From NCBI RefSeq assembly GCF_024055725.1, contig NZ_JAMXMX010000028.1, positions 40,337-104,336 of the forward strand: DNA of 64,000 nucleotides, written 5' to 3'. Position 1 is the first letter of the stretch, and each line of letters opens with the position of its first letter. The notes under the pieces are model-generated. The model did not search any database and was not told the DNA's origin. It worked only from the letters and a program-made list of their open reading frames with translations. Source of the DNA: Actinoallomurus spadix (GTDB lineage Bacteria; Actinomycetota; Actinomycetes; Streptosporangiales; Streptosporangiaceae). This document shows positions 52,858 to 62,000 of the stretch, piece after piece. A program made the position numbers and the translations under genes.

Positions 52858-52877
52858 TGGTAGTGCCAGGCCTACCA
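52858..52877. promoter_or_regulatory. inverted repeat in the exporter/kinase promoter
   Basis: TGGTAG and CTACCA, eight-base spacer, at the end of the 77-base divergent gap. Candidate response-regulator site (inference). Confidence 0.4.
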
Positions 52878-54217
52878 TGACGCCCCCTGCTCAGAGGATG
52901 GGCGGGCCGCCACCGCGGGCCGTAGAGTTCCGGAACGTGCGACCGACGCGATCCTCGACGGCCTGGCAGGCGCTGACACGGCGAGGATTCCTGCTGTCCG
53001 CCTGGCCTTGGCGGTCGATCGCCTATCTCGTCACCGGTGTTCCGATCGGCGCGGGGGTCTTCGTGCTCGGCACCGGCCTCTTCGTGATCGGTTCGGCCAC
53101 CGCGGTCGTACTGGTCGGCATTCCGCTGCTGGCCCTCCTGGGCCTGTCGGGCATCCCGCTGGCCGCCGTGGAGCGGCGGCGGTTACGGCTCGTGGATCCG
53201 GAGACACCGGTCCGCGGGGTCCACCGGGAGCGCGTGAATCTGTTCGCCCGATACGGCGAGCAGGCCACCTGGCGGGAACTCTCCTACGCCGTGGTGTTCG
53301 GGCTGCTGCTGTGGCCGCTGGACCTGGCCGCCGTGGTGCTGGGCCTGTCCGTTCCGCTGGGAGTGCTCGGAGCGCCGCTGCTGCTGGCGCTGATCGGCAG
53401 GCACGGCCAGGTGAAGATCCTGAAATCCTGGACCGTCTCGACGTCCACCGACGCCTGGGCGCTCGTCCCGATCGGGGCGCTGATGCTGGTGGTGGCGCTG
53501 TACGGGCTGACCGTGGTCGCCGGGGCACGCGCGGCGATCGCGCGGGTCCTCCTCGTTCCTCGCGAGGACGAGCTCACTGCGCGGCTCGTCGACGTGTCGC
53601 GTTCGCGCGCCCGGCTGGTCGACGCCTTCGACGTCGAGCGGCGGCGGATCGAACGCGACCTGCACGACGGCGCGCAGCAGCGGCTCGTCGCGCTCACGCT
53701 GACGCTCGGGCTGGCGCGCATGGCCGAGGGCGAGGAGGCCGCCGCCCTCCTCGCCCAGGCGCATGACGAGTCGAAGCGGGCCCTGGACGAACTCCGGGCG
53801 CTCGTCCGCGGCGTCCACCCGCAGATCCTGACGGATCGGGGGCTGCCCGCCGCCGTCACCGAACTCGCCGGGCGGTCTCCGCTGCCGGTCGACTTGGACT
53901 TCGACCTGCCCGGCCGGTTGCCGGGCCAGATCGAGACGGCGGCCTACTTCGTCGTCAGCGAGGCGCTGTCCAACGTCGCCAAGCACAGCGGCGCCGGGCG
54001 CGCCGCCGTGACGGGCCGGGTGGATGCTGGCCGGCTGGTCCTGGAGATCTGGGATGATGGCGTCGGCGGCGCGGATTCGGGCGGGGGCACCGGCCTGACC
54101 GGGCTGGCCGACCGGATCTCGGTGGTCGACGGCAGGCTGGCGCTGTCGAGTCCGCCGGGCGGGCCTACCGTGATCCACGTGGAGATACCGTGCACTCGAC
54201 TCGACCGCTCCGGATAG
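52877..54217 (+). CDS. sensor histidine kinase (NarL/DesK-like, HisKA_3)
   Basis: 446 residues. Membrane segments at about 48-70, 75-98, 135-160, 162-180 and 195-220 form the sensor; the dimerisation domain is ERRRIERDLHDGAQQRLVAL (phosphoacceptor His in DLHDG), and the ATPase domain ends GTGLTGLADRISVVDG. Start is uncertain: ATG 52877 is used, with ATG 52898 and GTG 52937 as alternatives. A TTA codon (Leu) occurs at 53183-53185. Overlaps the response-regulator start by 28 bases. Confidence 0.88.
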   Translation: MTPPAQRMGGPPPRAVEFRNVRPTRSSTAWQALTRRGFLLSAWPWRSIAYLVTGVPIGAGVFVLGTGLFVIGSATAVVLVGIPLLALLGLSGIPLAAVERRRLRLVDPETPVRGVHRERVNLFARYGEQATWRELSYAVVFGLLLWPLDLAAVVLGLSVPLGVLGAPLLLALIGRHGQVKILKSWTVSTSTDAWALVPIGALMLVVALYGLTVVAGARAAIARVLLVPREDELTARLVDVSRSRARLVDAFDVERRRIERDLHDGAQQRLVALTLTLGLARMAEGEEAAALLAQAHDESKRALDELRALVRGVHPQILTDRGLPAAVTELAGRSPLPVDLDFDLPGRLPGQIETAAYFVVSEALSNVAKHSGAGRAAVTGRVDAGRLVLEIWDDGVGGADSGGGTGLTGLADRISVVDGRLALSSPPGGPTVIHVEIPCTRLDRSG

Positions 54218-54846
54218 TCCTGGCCGAGGACGGCGTGCTCTTACAAGCCGGCCTGACCCGGTTGCTGAGCCACGTCGGGCACGAGGTGCCGGCCGCCGTG
54301 AGTGACGCCGAGGCGCTGATCACCGCTGTGCGGGAGCACCGTCCCGACCTCGTGATCACCGATGTGCGGATGCCGCCCGGGTTCAGCGACGAAGGGCTGC
54401 GCGCGGCCGTCGCGCTCCGTGCCGCCGACCCCGGCCTGCCGGTGCTCGTGCTCAGCCAGTACGTGGAGCAGACCTACGCCGCCGAGCTGATCGACTCGGC
54501 CGACGGCCGCGGCGTCGGCTACCTGCTCAAGGACCGGATCGGTGACATCGAGGAGTTCATCGCCGCCATCGACCGGGTCGCCGGCGGCGGTACGGTCGTC
54601 GATCCGGAGGTCGTGCGCCGGCTACTGCGGCGGCGCGCCCCGGTGAGCCTGCTGACCGCTCGCGAGCAGGAGGTCCTGGCGCTGATGGCCGAGGGTCGTT
54701 CGAACATCGCGATCGCCCGGGCTCTCACGATCACCGAGGCCTCGGTCGCCAAACACATCCGCAGCATCTTTGTCAAGCTTGATCTGCCACCGTCGGACAC
54801 CGACCACCGCCGGGTCCTGGCCGTCCTGGCGTATCTCCGCGGCTGA
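54190..54846 (+). CDS. two-component response regulator, NarL/LuxR family
   Basis: 218 residues from GTG 54190. Receiver domain with the acidic pocket LAEDG, phosphoacceptor in ITDVRMP and Lys in YLLKDR; LuxR HTH at the C terminus (LTAREQEVLALMAEG, SVAKHIRSIFVKL). A TTA codon occurs at 54241-54243. Coupled to the kinase; likely target is the divergent MacB-type exporter, perhaps also the cluster. Confidence 0.93.
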   Translation: MHSTRPLRIVLAEDGVLLQAGLTRLLSHVGHEVPAAVSDAEALITAVREHRPDLVITDVRMPPGFSDEGLRAAVALRAADPGLPVLVLSQYVEQTYAAELIDSADGRGVGYLLKDRIGDIEEFIAAIDRVAGGGTVVDPEVVRRLLRRRAPVSLLTAREQEVLALMAEGRSNIAIARALTITEASVAKHIRSIFVKLDLPPSDTDHRRVLAVLAYLRG

Positions 54847-55081
54847 GACGACCCCCTATCCATTCCGTGGTCGAATCAACACTTGATATCTGTCCGAATC
54901 CGGCCAACCCTGAAACGACCATAGACGCCCAGGGACGAACTTTGCTCAAATCATGCTGACTTGGGGATGACTAGTAGTGAGCATGAAGATTTTCAGGGGA
55001 ATCCGCTGTTCAGCGACGAACCGGGTGACTGCGCGATCACATACCGTCGCGTAAACTTCAGGCGAAACGGGGAACCAACGC

Positions 55082-56893
55082 GTGGAATTCCGTATTCTCG
55101 GCCCGATCGAAGCCCGCTTGAACGGGAAATCAATCGCCCTCGACGGCACCAAACAACAGACGATGCTCGCAGCTCTATTAATGGCTCGCGGACGGCTTAT
55201 CTCGGACGACCGGCTGAGTCAGCTGCTCTGGGGGGACAATCCGCCGTCCACTGCCAGCGCGCAGATCTACACCTACGCGTCCCGGCTGCGAAAGTGCCTC
55301 GGCGACGAGGTCACCATCGTGCGCCGGTCACCGGGATACACGATGAGCATTGGATCGTCCCGGATCGACCAGGATGACTTCCTCCGGCTGGCCAGGTCCG
55401 GTGCCAGGAATCTTCAGAAGGAGCGCTTCTCCGAAGCGGCGAGGGAGCTTCGCGGGGCCCTGTCGCTGTGGCGCGGACCGGCCCTGGCCAACACCACGGA
55501 GCACCTCCTGATGGCCGAGTCATCCCGGCTGGAGGAGGCCCGGATGAGCGCGCTGGAGGACCGGATCGAGGCGGACCTCGCGCTCGGCCAGCACCTGCAG
55601 CTCGTGTCCGAGCTGCGCGGCCTCGTCGCGGAGTACCCGCTGCGCGAGAAGATCCGGTCGCAGCTGATGATCGTGCTTTACCAGACCGGGCGTCAGGCGG
55701 ACGCACTCGAGGTGTTCCACGAAGGACGGCGCCTGCTCGCCGAGGAGCTGGGCGTCGATCCCTCCGCCGAGCTGCGCGGCACCTACCAGTCCATTCTCGC
55801 GGCCGACCCGGCGCTGGCGGCGCGCGCCGAGCGGCACCGGACGCCGCCCGTGATCACGCTCCCGCGCTCGGCCATGCTGCCACCGAACGTCATCGACTTC
55901 ACCGGCCGTTCGGAGCATCTGCGCCGCCTGAGCGAGCTGCTCTCGGCCCGGCAGGACGCCGACGTCTGGCCGCCGACGACCTTCCTGATCTCCGGAATGG
56001 CGGGGGTGGGGAAGTCCGCGCTGGCGATACGCGCCGCCTACGCCCAGACGGCCTCCTTCCCCGACGGGCGGCTGTACGTCGACCTCGGCGGCACCGATCG
56101 CCGGCCGTTAGGACCCGCCGACGCCCTGCTGATCCTGCTCCGGGCGATCGGAGTCGACGATACGGAGATACCACCGGATCTGGACCAGCGGACGCAGTTC
56201 TATCGGAGCATGCTCGCCGGTCTGCGCGTACTGATCCTGCTCGACAACGCATCCGATGATCAACAGATCCGCCCGCTTCTCCCCTGGGGAAATGAAAGCC
56301 GTGTCATCATAACGAGCCGCCGGAACATCGCGTCACTTGAAGGCGTTCATCTGACCACGCTGGACGTTTTCAATCCGGTCGAGGCAATGGAAATGCTGAC
56401 CCGGCTGATCGGCCCCCGGCGAGTGGCCACGGAAAAAGACCAGGCGCGAAAATTGGTGGAGCTCTGCGGCTACCTGCCGGTTGCCATTCGTGCCGCCGGG
56501 ACACGCTTGATCACGAAGCCGCACTGGTCACTGTCGCAGCTCGTCGCTCGGATGAGCGATCCGGTTCGCCGACTCGACGAACTCAGGCTCGGTCATCTGG
56601 ATGTGCGCGCCCGCATCAAACGTAGCTTCATGGAACTGCCGGAACGGGAACGCCACGCCCTGTGTTCGCTCAGTCTCATCGAATCACCGGATTTCTCGGC
56701 GCACACCGCGGGCGAGGTCCTGGGGCTGCCGTACGAAGAGGCCGAAGAACTCGTCGAGAGGCACGTCGACGCCCGGCTGCTGACCGCCAACTTCGTCGAT
56801 GAGGCCGGCCACCCCCTCTACCGGATCCATGAGCTGGTCCGGATGTTCGCCCTGGAGGCCGGGGACGACGCGAAGGTCGATGTCCGTCCCTGA
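55082..56893 (+). CDS. SARP-type transcriptional activator with NB-ARC domain
   Basis: 603 residues from GTG 55082. OmpR-like winged helix at about 1-95 (FRILGPIEARLNGKSI, QLLWGDNPPSTASAQIYTY), bacterial transcriptional activation domain about 98-245 (FLRLARSG, LGVDPSAELRGTYQ), then an NB-ARC/AAA-like ATPase with FLISGMAGVGKSALAIRAA and LILLDNASD. C-terminal TPR seen in AfsR is not present. Cluster-situated activator of the peptide genes is likely. Two TTA codons occur (55178-55180, codon 33; 56108-56110, codon 343). Upstream is a 235-base AT-richer promoter region. Confidence 0.9.
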   Translation: MEFRILGPIEARLNGKSIALDGTKQQTMLAALLMARGRLISDDRLSQLLWGDNPPSTASAQIYTYASRLRKCLGDEVTIVRRSPGYTMSIGSSRIDQDDFLRLARSGARNLQKERFSEAARELRGALSLWRGPALANTTEHLLMAESSRLEEARMSALEDRIEADLALGQHLQLVSELRGLVAEYPLREKIRSQLMIVLYQTGRQADALEVFHEGRRLLAEELGVDPSAELRGTYQSILAADPALAARAERHRTPPVITLPRSAMLPPNVIDFTGRSEHLRRLSELLSARQDADVWPPTTFLISGMAGVGKSALAIRAAYAQTASFPDGRLYVDLGGTDRRPLGPADALLILLRAIGVDDTEIPPDLDQRTQFYRSMLAGLRVLILLDNASDDQQIRPLLPWGNESRVIITSRRNIASLEGVHLTTLDVFNPVEAMEMLTRLIGPRRVATEKDQARKLVELCGYLPVAIRAAGTRLITKPHWSLSQLVARMSDPVRRLDELRLGHLDVRARIKRSFMELPERERHALCSLSLIESPDFSAHTAGEVLGLPYEEAEELVERHVDARLLTANFVDEAGHPLYRIHELVRMFALEAGDDAKVDVRP

Positions 56894-56898
56894 CCTGG

Positions 56899-56940
56899 GA
56901 ACGCCCGGTCCGGGTGATCGATCACCCGGACCGGGCGTTC
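56899..56940. terminator. 42-bp perfect palindrome between SARP and MFS genes
   Basis: Every base pairs across the centre between 56919 and 56920; the MFS stop codon lies inside it. Acts as a very strong bidirectional hairpin between convergent genes. Confidence 0.8.
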
Positions 56941-58172
56941 AGCCGTTCGGCGCGCACCGCGGGGCTCAGGACGGCGAGCGCGGCGACCCCTGCCATGAGG
57001 CCGCCCAGGCCGAGGACGGTGGCTGTCACGCCCTGCGCGTCGAGGAGGTAACCGACCAGGAGAACGCCCAGCGACGTGGCGCCCGATCCCAGGAGGTCCA
57101 TGACACTGTTGACCCGTCCCTGCATCGCGTCCGGCGTGGACCGCACCTGGTAGACGCCGCCGGCCACGTTGAACACCCCTCCGACGAACGACACGGCCGC
57201 GAAGAGGACACCGAGGGCGAGCGGCTGGCGAAGGACCGCCACGAGAGGGGTCAGTGCCGCCCAGGCGATGTTGCCGCCGATGACGATGGCCGGCACGCTC
57301 ACGCGCCGGAGCCACCAGTTGCCGCTCAGCGCGCCCAGCATCCCGCCGGCGCCTCGCGCCGCGACGACCAGCGCCACCGCCGTCTCGGACCCGCCCCGCC
57401 GATGCATGATCACCAACATGGCCAGGCCCAGCCCGTTGAGCACGAGGTTGCTCCCGGCGATCAGCCCCATCACGGTCCGCAGGAACCGTTGCCGCCACAC
57501 CCAGATCAGCGCCTCCCGCATCGCGGGCAGTACCGCCCGCCGCGCCGCGGGGCGCCCGGCCTGAAAGTCCTTCCTGATGAAGAGGAGCCCGAGCAGCGCG
57601 AACACGTGGCTGAACGCGGTGAAGGCCAGCGGTGTCCACCGGGTCAGGCCGAACAGCAGGCTTCCGACGGGCTGGCCGAGCAGTCCCGCGGCGCGGCCAC
57701 GCGCCTCGTTCCGCGCCAGCGCGGCCGACAACTGACCGGGTGGGACCAGGTTGCGGACGCCGCCGCGCTCGGCGAGCCGGTAGAGGATCGTCAGGCTGCT
57801 CTCGGCGAACGCGGCGGCCATGAGGTGGGGCAGCCACAGGTGGCCGAGGGCCACCGCGACGGCGACGCTCGCGAGCGCCATCGCACCGCCCGCGTTGCAC
57901 GCGATCATCAGCCGCCGCCGGTCCCACCGGTCGACGAGCACCCCGGCGGGAAGCTGGACCAGCAGGCTCGGTAACTGCGCGGCGAAGCCCACCAGCCCGG
58001 CGGAACCGGCCGAGCCCGTGCTCCACAGGACCAGGAGCGGGTAGGCGATCGCGCTGACGCGGGTACCGAGCAGCGCCATGCCCGCGCCGCTCCACAGAAG
58101 CAGGAAGTCGCGGTTGCGGCGCAGCGGCGGTTCCCGTTCGTGAAGCGGGACGGAGCTTTCGGCGACACTCAT
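56922..58172 (-). CDS. MFS transporter
   Basis: 416 residues, about twelve hydrophobic segments, with the MFS_3/enterobactin-exporter pattern: FLLLWSGAGMALLGTRVSAIAYPLLVL, LVDRWDRRRLMIACNAGG (motif A) and PDAMQGRVNSVMDLLGSGATSLG. Start ATG 58172 overlaps the carbamoyltransferase stop (ATGA). Likely export of the peptide product. Longer open frame on this strand is a shadow of the neighbour. Confidence 0.9.
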   Translation of the reverse strand: MSVAESSVPLHEREPPLRRNRDFLLLWSGAGMALLGTRVSAIAYPLLVLWSTGSAGSAGLVGFAAQLPSLLVQLPAGVLVDRWDRRRLMIACNAGGAMALASVAVAVALGHLWLPHLMAAAFAESSLTILYRLAERGGVRNLVPPGQLSAALARNEARGRAAGLLGQPVGSLLFGLTRWTPLAFTAFSHVFALLGLLFIRKDFQAGRPAARRAVLPAMREALIWVWRQRFLRTVMGLIAGSNLVLNGLGLAMLVIMHRRGGSETAVALVVAARGAGGMLGALSGNWWLRRVSVPAIVIGGNIAWAALTPLVAVLRQPLALGVLFAAVSFVGGVFNVAGGVYQVRSTPDAMQGRVNSVMDLLGSGATSLGVLLVGYLLDAQGVTATVLGLGGLMAGVAALAVLSPAVRAERLNARSG

Positions 58173-59089
58173 CCGAGGCACCACTCGAGCACCGCCATGG
58201 CGCTGTGCATCTTGTTCTCCGCCTGGTCGAAGGCGATGCTGCGCGGTCCATCGAGCACGTCGGCGGTGACCTCCTCCCCTCGGTGCGCGGGCAGGTCGTG
58301 CATGAACACCGCCTTGGGACCGTCCGCCCACAGCCGGGCGGTCACCTGGAACGGCGCGAACACGGATCGCCAGTCCGGATCGGGTTTGCTGGTGCCCGTG
58401 GTCTGCCAGCGAGTGGTGTAGACGACGTCGACGTCGGCCGGGATCGCATCCATGTGGTGGTGTTCGCGCAGCACCGAGCCGTACGACGCCGCCAGTGCCT
58501 CGGCGCGCTCGCGGACGCCGGCGGCGAGGCCGTAACCGGGAGGCGTGCGCAGCTCGAGTTCGGTGCCGGCGAACCGCGGCAGCGCCAGCGCCAGGGCGGC
58601 GGCCGTGTTGTTGCCCTCCCCCACGTACAGGACCCGCAGGCCCTCGATCCGCCCGAAGTGGCACAGCAGCGTTGTCAGGTCGGTGAGCGCCTGCGTGGGG
58701 TGCTCGTCCGCGCTCATCGCGTTGATGACCGCCATCCGGTCCTGCGCGGCCCACTCGCGCATCTCGGCCGGATCGCCGGCCGTCCGCGCGACGAGCGCGT
58801 CCAGCATCCGCGAGAGCACGCGGCCGGTGTCCGCACCGGTCTCCCCGGTGTTGAGCTGCAGGTCACCTGGCCCGTACGCGATGATCCGCCCGCCCAGGCG
58901 GAGGGTTCCGGCGGAGAACGCGGTACGGGTGCGGGTGGAGGTCCTGGCGAAGTAGACGCCCACGACGGCGCCGGCGAGCGGGGTCGCGCCCGCCGCCCCG
59001 CCGCGCGCGAACCGTGCGCCGCGTTCGACGATGGCCCGCAGATCCTCGTCGCCGAGATCGTCGATCGAAATCAGATGGCGGCGGGTCAT
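58169..59089 (-). CDS. ornithine/aspartate carbamoyltransferase-like enzyme with altered HCLP motif
   Basis: 306 residues of the carbamoyltransferase family. Carbamoyl-phosphate loop FARTSTRTRTAFSAG and EHPTQALTDL are intact. The ornithine-binding motif HCLP is MHDLPAHRGEEVT: the Cys is Asp. This suggests an amino substrate other than ornithine, for example diaminopropionate, a hydroxylated ornithine or an amino group on the peptide. Ten bases separate it from the NRPS stop and it overlaps the MFS gene, so it belongs to the peptide operon rather than arginine synthesis. Confidence 0.85.
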   Translation of the reverse strand: MTRRHLISIDDLGDEDLRAIVERGARFARGGAAGATPLAGAVVGVYFARTSTRTRTAFSAGTLRLGGRIIAYGPGDLQLNTGETGADTGRVLSRMLDALVARTAGDPAEMREWAAQDRMAVINAMSADEHPTQALTDLTTLLCHFGRIEGLRVLYVGEGNNTAAALALALPRFAGTELELRTPPGYGLAAGVRERAEALAASYGSVLREHHHMDAIPADVDVVYTTRWQTTGTSKPDPDWRSVFAPFQVTARLWADGPKAVFMHDLPAHRGEEVTADVLDGPRSIAFDQAENKMHSAMAVLEWCLG

Positions 59090-59099
59090 GGCCGTCTCC

Positions 59100-62000
59100 T
59101 CACTGCTCGCGGTCCTCGTCGGTCTCGACGGGAGCAAGTACGGCCGGCGCCGGCCCGGAGTCCCCGGCCCACGCCGCGGCGAGGCGCCCGCGGCCGAGGG
59201 CGCCGTCCTGGCGGCCGAGCACCGCCGTCAGGAACCGCACCACGGCCTTCCCGGAGTCGGCGTTGGTGAGCGCCACGAACCCGGTTCCGCCGCTCAGGCG
59301 GCTGATCGCCATGTTCCAGTAGCCGGCCGGCTCGCCGCCGTGGCCGAACTCCAGGTCCTCTCCGGTGTCGTCGACGATCGTGCCCAGCCCGTAGTAGTCA
59401 CCGGGTTCGGCGGTGACGAGCCGGCGCGCGAGAGGGCGGGGCAGCAGGGCACCGGCCTCCCCGAGCAGCGAACGGCGCACCTCCTGGATGACCCTGGCGA
59501 CGTCTCCCGCCGTGGTCCACAGCCCCGCCGCGGCCAGGTGCGCGCGGTTCCGCCACCCTCCTGGCAGCACCGTGCCGCGCGCGTCGTGACCGCGGGCGAC
59601 CGGAAGGCCGGCGCGCAGGGGGAAGGAGGGGTCGAAGCTGCTGCCGGCCATGCCGAGCGGGTCGAGGACCAGCCGCCGGGCCAGGTCCGCGAAGGGCTCG
59701 CCCGTGAGGTCCTCCAGGACCTGCTGGAGGACCCAGTAGTGGGTGCTGCTCTTCCGGAACTCCGACCCGGGCGGCAGCTCGCGCCGCACTGGGGGGGTGG
59801 TGACCGGCGGGCGGCCGTTGAGGAGGTCGAGCAGGGTCGGCAGCGGCTCGCCGGGGCGGTATCCGACACTGCGGTGCCGGGCCAGGCCGGCCCGGTGGCC
59901 GAGCAGCTGCCGCGTGGTGACCACCCCCGGGGCGTCCGGGTCGCCCGCCAGGTGCCAGCGGGTGAGATACCGGTCGATGTCCTCGTCCAGGTCGATCCGG
60001 CCGTCCGCCACGAGCCGCAGCGTCGCCAAGGCCGTGACGTGCTTGCTGATCGATCCGGCCTGGAAGAGCGTGTCGGCGGTGACCGGGTCGGCGGCGCCGG
60101 CCTCCAGCACACCGAGCCCGTGCAGTTCGGCGACGGCTCCCTCCCGCAGGACGGCCACGCTGACGCCGGGCACGTGATGCTCGGCCATCACGGCGCGCAG
60201 TTCGTCCAGCGGCAGGCCGGGGGCGGCCTCGATGAGGGCGGCGACCTCCGCGAGCGGGCCCTCGCCGACGCCGCCGGGGCCGCCTCCGGCGGCGCGGTCC
60301 AGGAGCGTCGCCAGGAGGTCGGCGGGCACCTCGACCGTGCGGGCGGGCTCCGGCACGGCCGGGGCGGGCGTGTTCTCCTCGTCGACCGCGGCCGCCAGCT
60401 CGGCCAGGGTCTCGTGCTGGTACATGCGCCATACGGAGATGGTCAGCCCGGCCTGCCGGGCGGCGGCCAGCACCTTGATCATCAAGATGGAGTGCCCGCC
60501 GAGGTCGAAGAAGCGATCGTGGGCACCGACCTGTTCGACGCCGAGCGCCTCCGACCAGATGCCGGCGAGCAGACGCTCGGTGGGGGTCCTCGGCGGCACG
60601 TACGGGTGTTCGGAGCGGAGCGACCCGCGGTCGGGTGCCGGCAGTGCGGTGCGATCGAGTTTGCCGTTGGCGTTGAGCGGGATCGCCTCGATCACGATGA
60701 ACGCCGACGGCACCATGTACTCCGGCAACCGCGTCCCACAATGCCCGGCCAGCTCCACCGCACCCGGCGGATCACCCGCATCCACCGGCACCACATACCC
60801 GACCAGCCGCCGATCCCCCGGCACCGCCTCATGCACCACCACCGCCGCATCCCGCACCCCCGGATGCGAAGCCAGCACCGCCCGCACCTCACCCGGCTCG
60901 ACCCGATACCCCCGAATCTTCACCTGATCATCCACCCGCCCCACAAACTCCACACACCCATCACCCAACCGCCGCACCAGATCACCCGTCCGATACCACC
61001 GCGACCCCCCAGGCCCCGGAACAAACCGATCCGCCGTCAAATCCGGACGACCCACATACCCCCGCGCCACACCCACACCACCAACAAACAACTCCCCCAC
61101 CACACCCACCGGAACAGGCTCCATCACCCCATCCAGCACAAACATCTCCATATTCGGCAACGGCCACCCAATCGGCACAACCTCCCGACCAACACCCCCA
61201 CCCACCTCGAACACACACGTCCCCACCGACGCCTCCGTCGGCCCATACTCATTGATGAGCCGGCCGGGTCCGAGGATGTCCAGCGAGCGGCCGGCGACCT
61301 CGCCCCGCAGCGGCTCGCCCGCCACCACCAGGACCGCGGCCAGCGCGGCGGCCTGTTCGGTGGTGAGCTGCTCCGCGAGGAGATCCAGGTGGCCCGGTGT
61401 GAGCTTGATGAAGGAGAACGGTCCCGCCTCGGCGAGGTGAGGGCCGAGTTCGGTGAGTGGTGCGTCCTGCGGTACGACGTGGACCCGCTGACCGGACAGC
61501 AGCGGCGCCCACAGGTTCGGCACCACGAGGTCGAAGGCGACGGACGAGAACAGCGGCGCGCCGCCCGTACCTCGTGACGCCAGTTCGTCCACCGCCCACT
61601 GCACGTGGTTGACCAGGCTCCGGTGGGTGACCTCCACTCCCTTCGGCCGGCCCGTCGAACCGGACGTGAAGATCACGTAGGCGGGTGCGTCGGGATCGAT
61701 CACCTGGTCGTCGGCGGCGACGGTGAGGCTCTCGCGGTCCAGCAGGACGCACGCGCGGTCGATGCGATCGGCGTACGCCGAGGTGGTCAGCACCGTCCGG
61801 GCGCCCGCGTCGTCCAGCATGGCGGCGATCCGCTCGGCCGGGTACGAGGGGTCGAGCGGCACGTACGCGGCGCCGGCCTTCCAGACCCCGAGCAGGCAGG
61901 CGAGAAGGTCGGGCCCACGGTCCAGCAGGACGCCCACCGTCGGGCCGGCGTCGCGGAGCCGGTGCGCGATCCGGCGGGCCCGGAGGTCGAGCGCGGCGTA

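Noticed and set aside
54961..55377. 138-codon frame overlapping the SARP start
   Set aside because: Overlaps the SARP DNA-binding domain in another frame and has no family features.
60982..61218. Cys/Gly-rich minus-strand small frame within the NRPS
   Set aside because: Alternate frame of the G/T-rich codon block; not a peptide gene.
59031..61577. 848-codon plus-strand frame opposite the NRPS
   Set aside because: Low-complexity shadow; its later part is Thr/Pro/His/Arg-rich only because of the unusual codon block in the NRPS.
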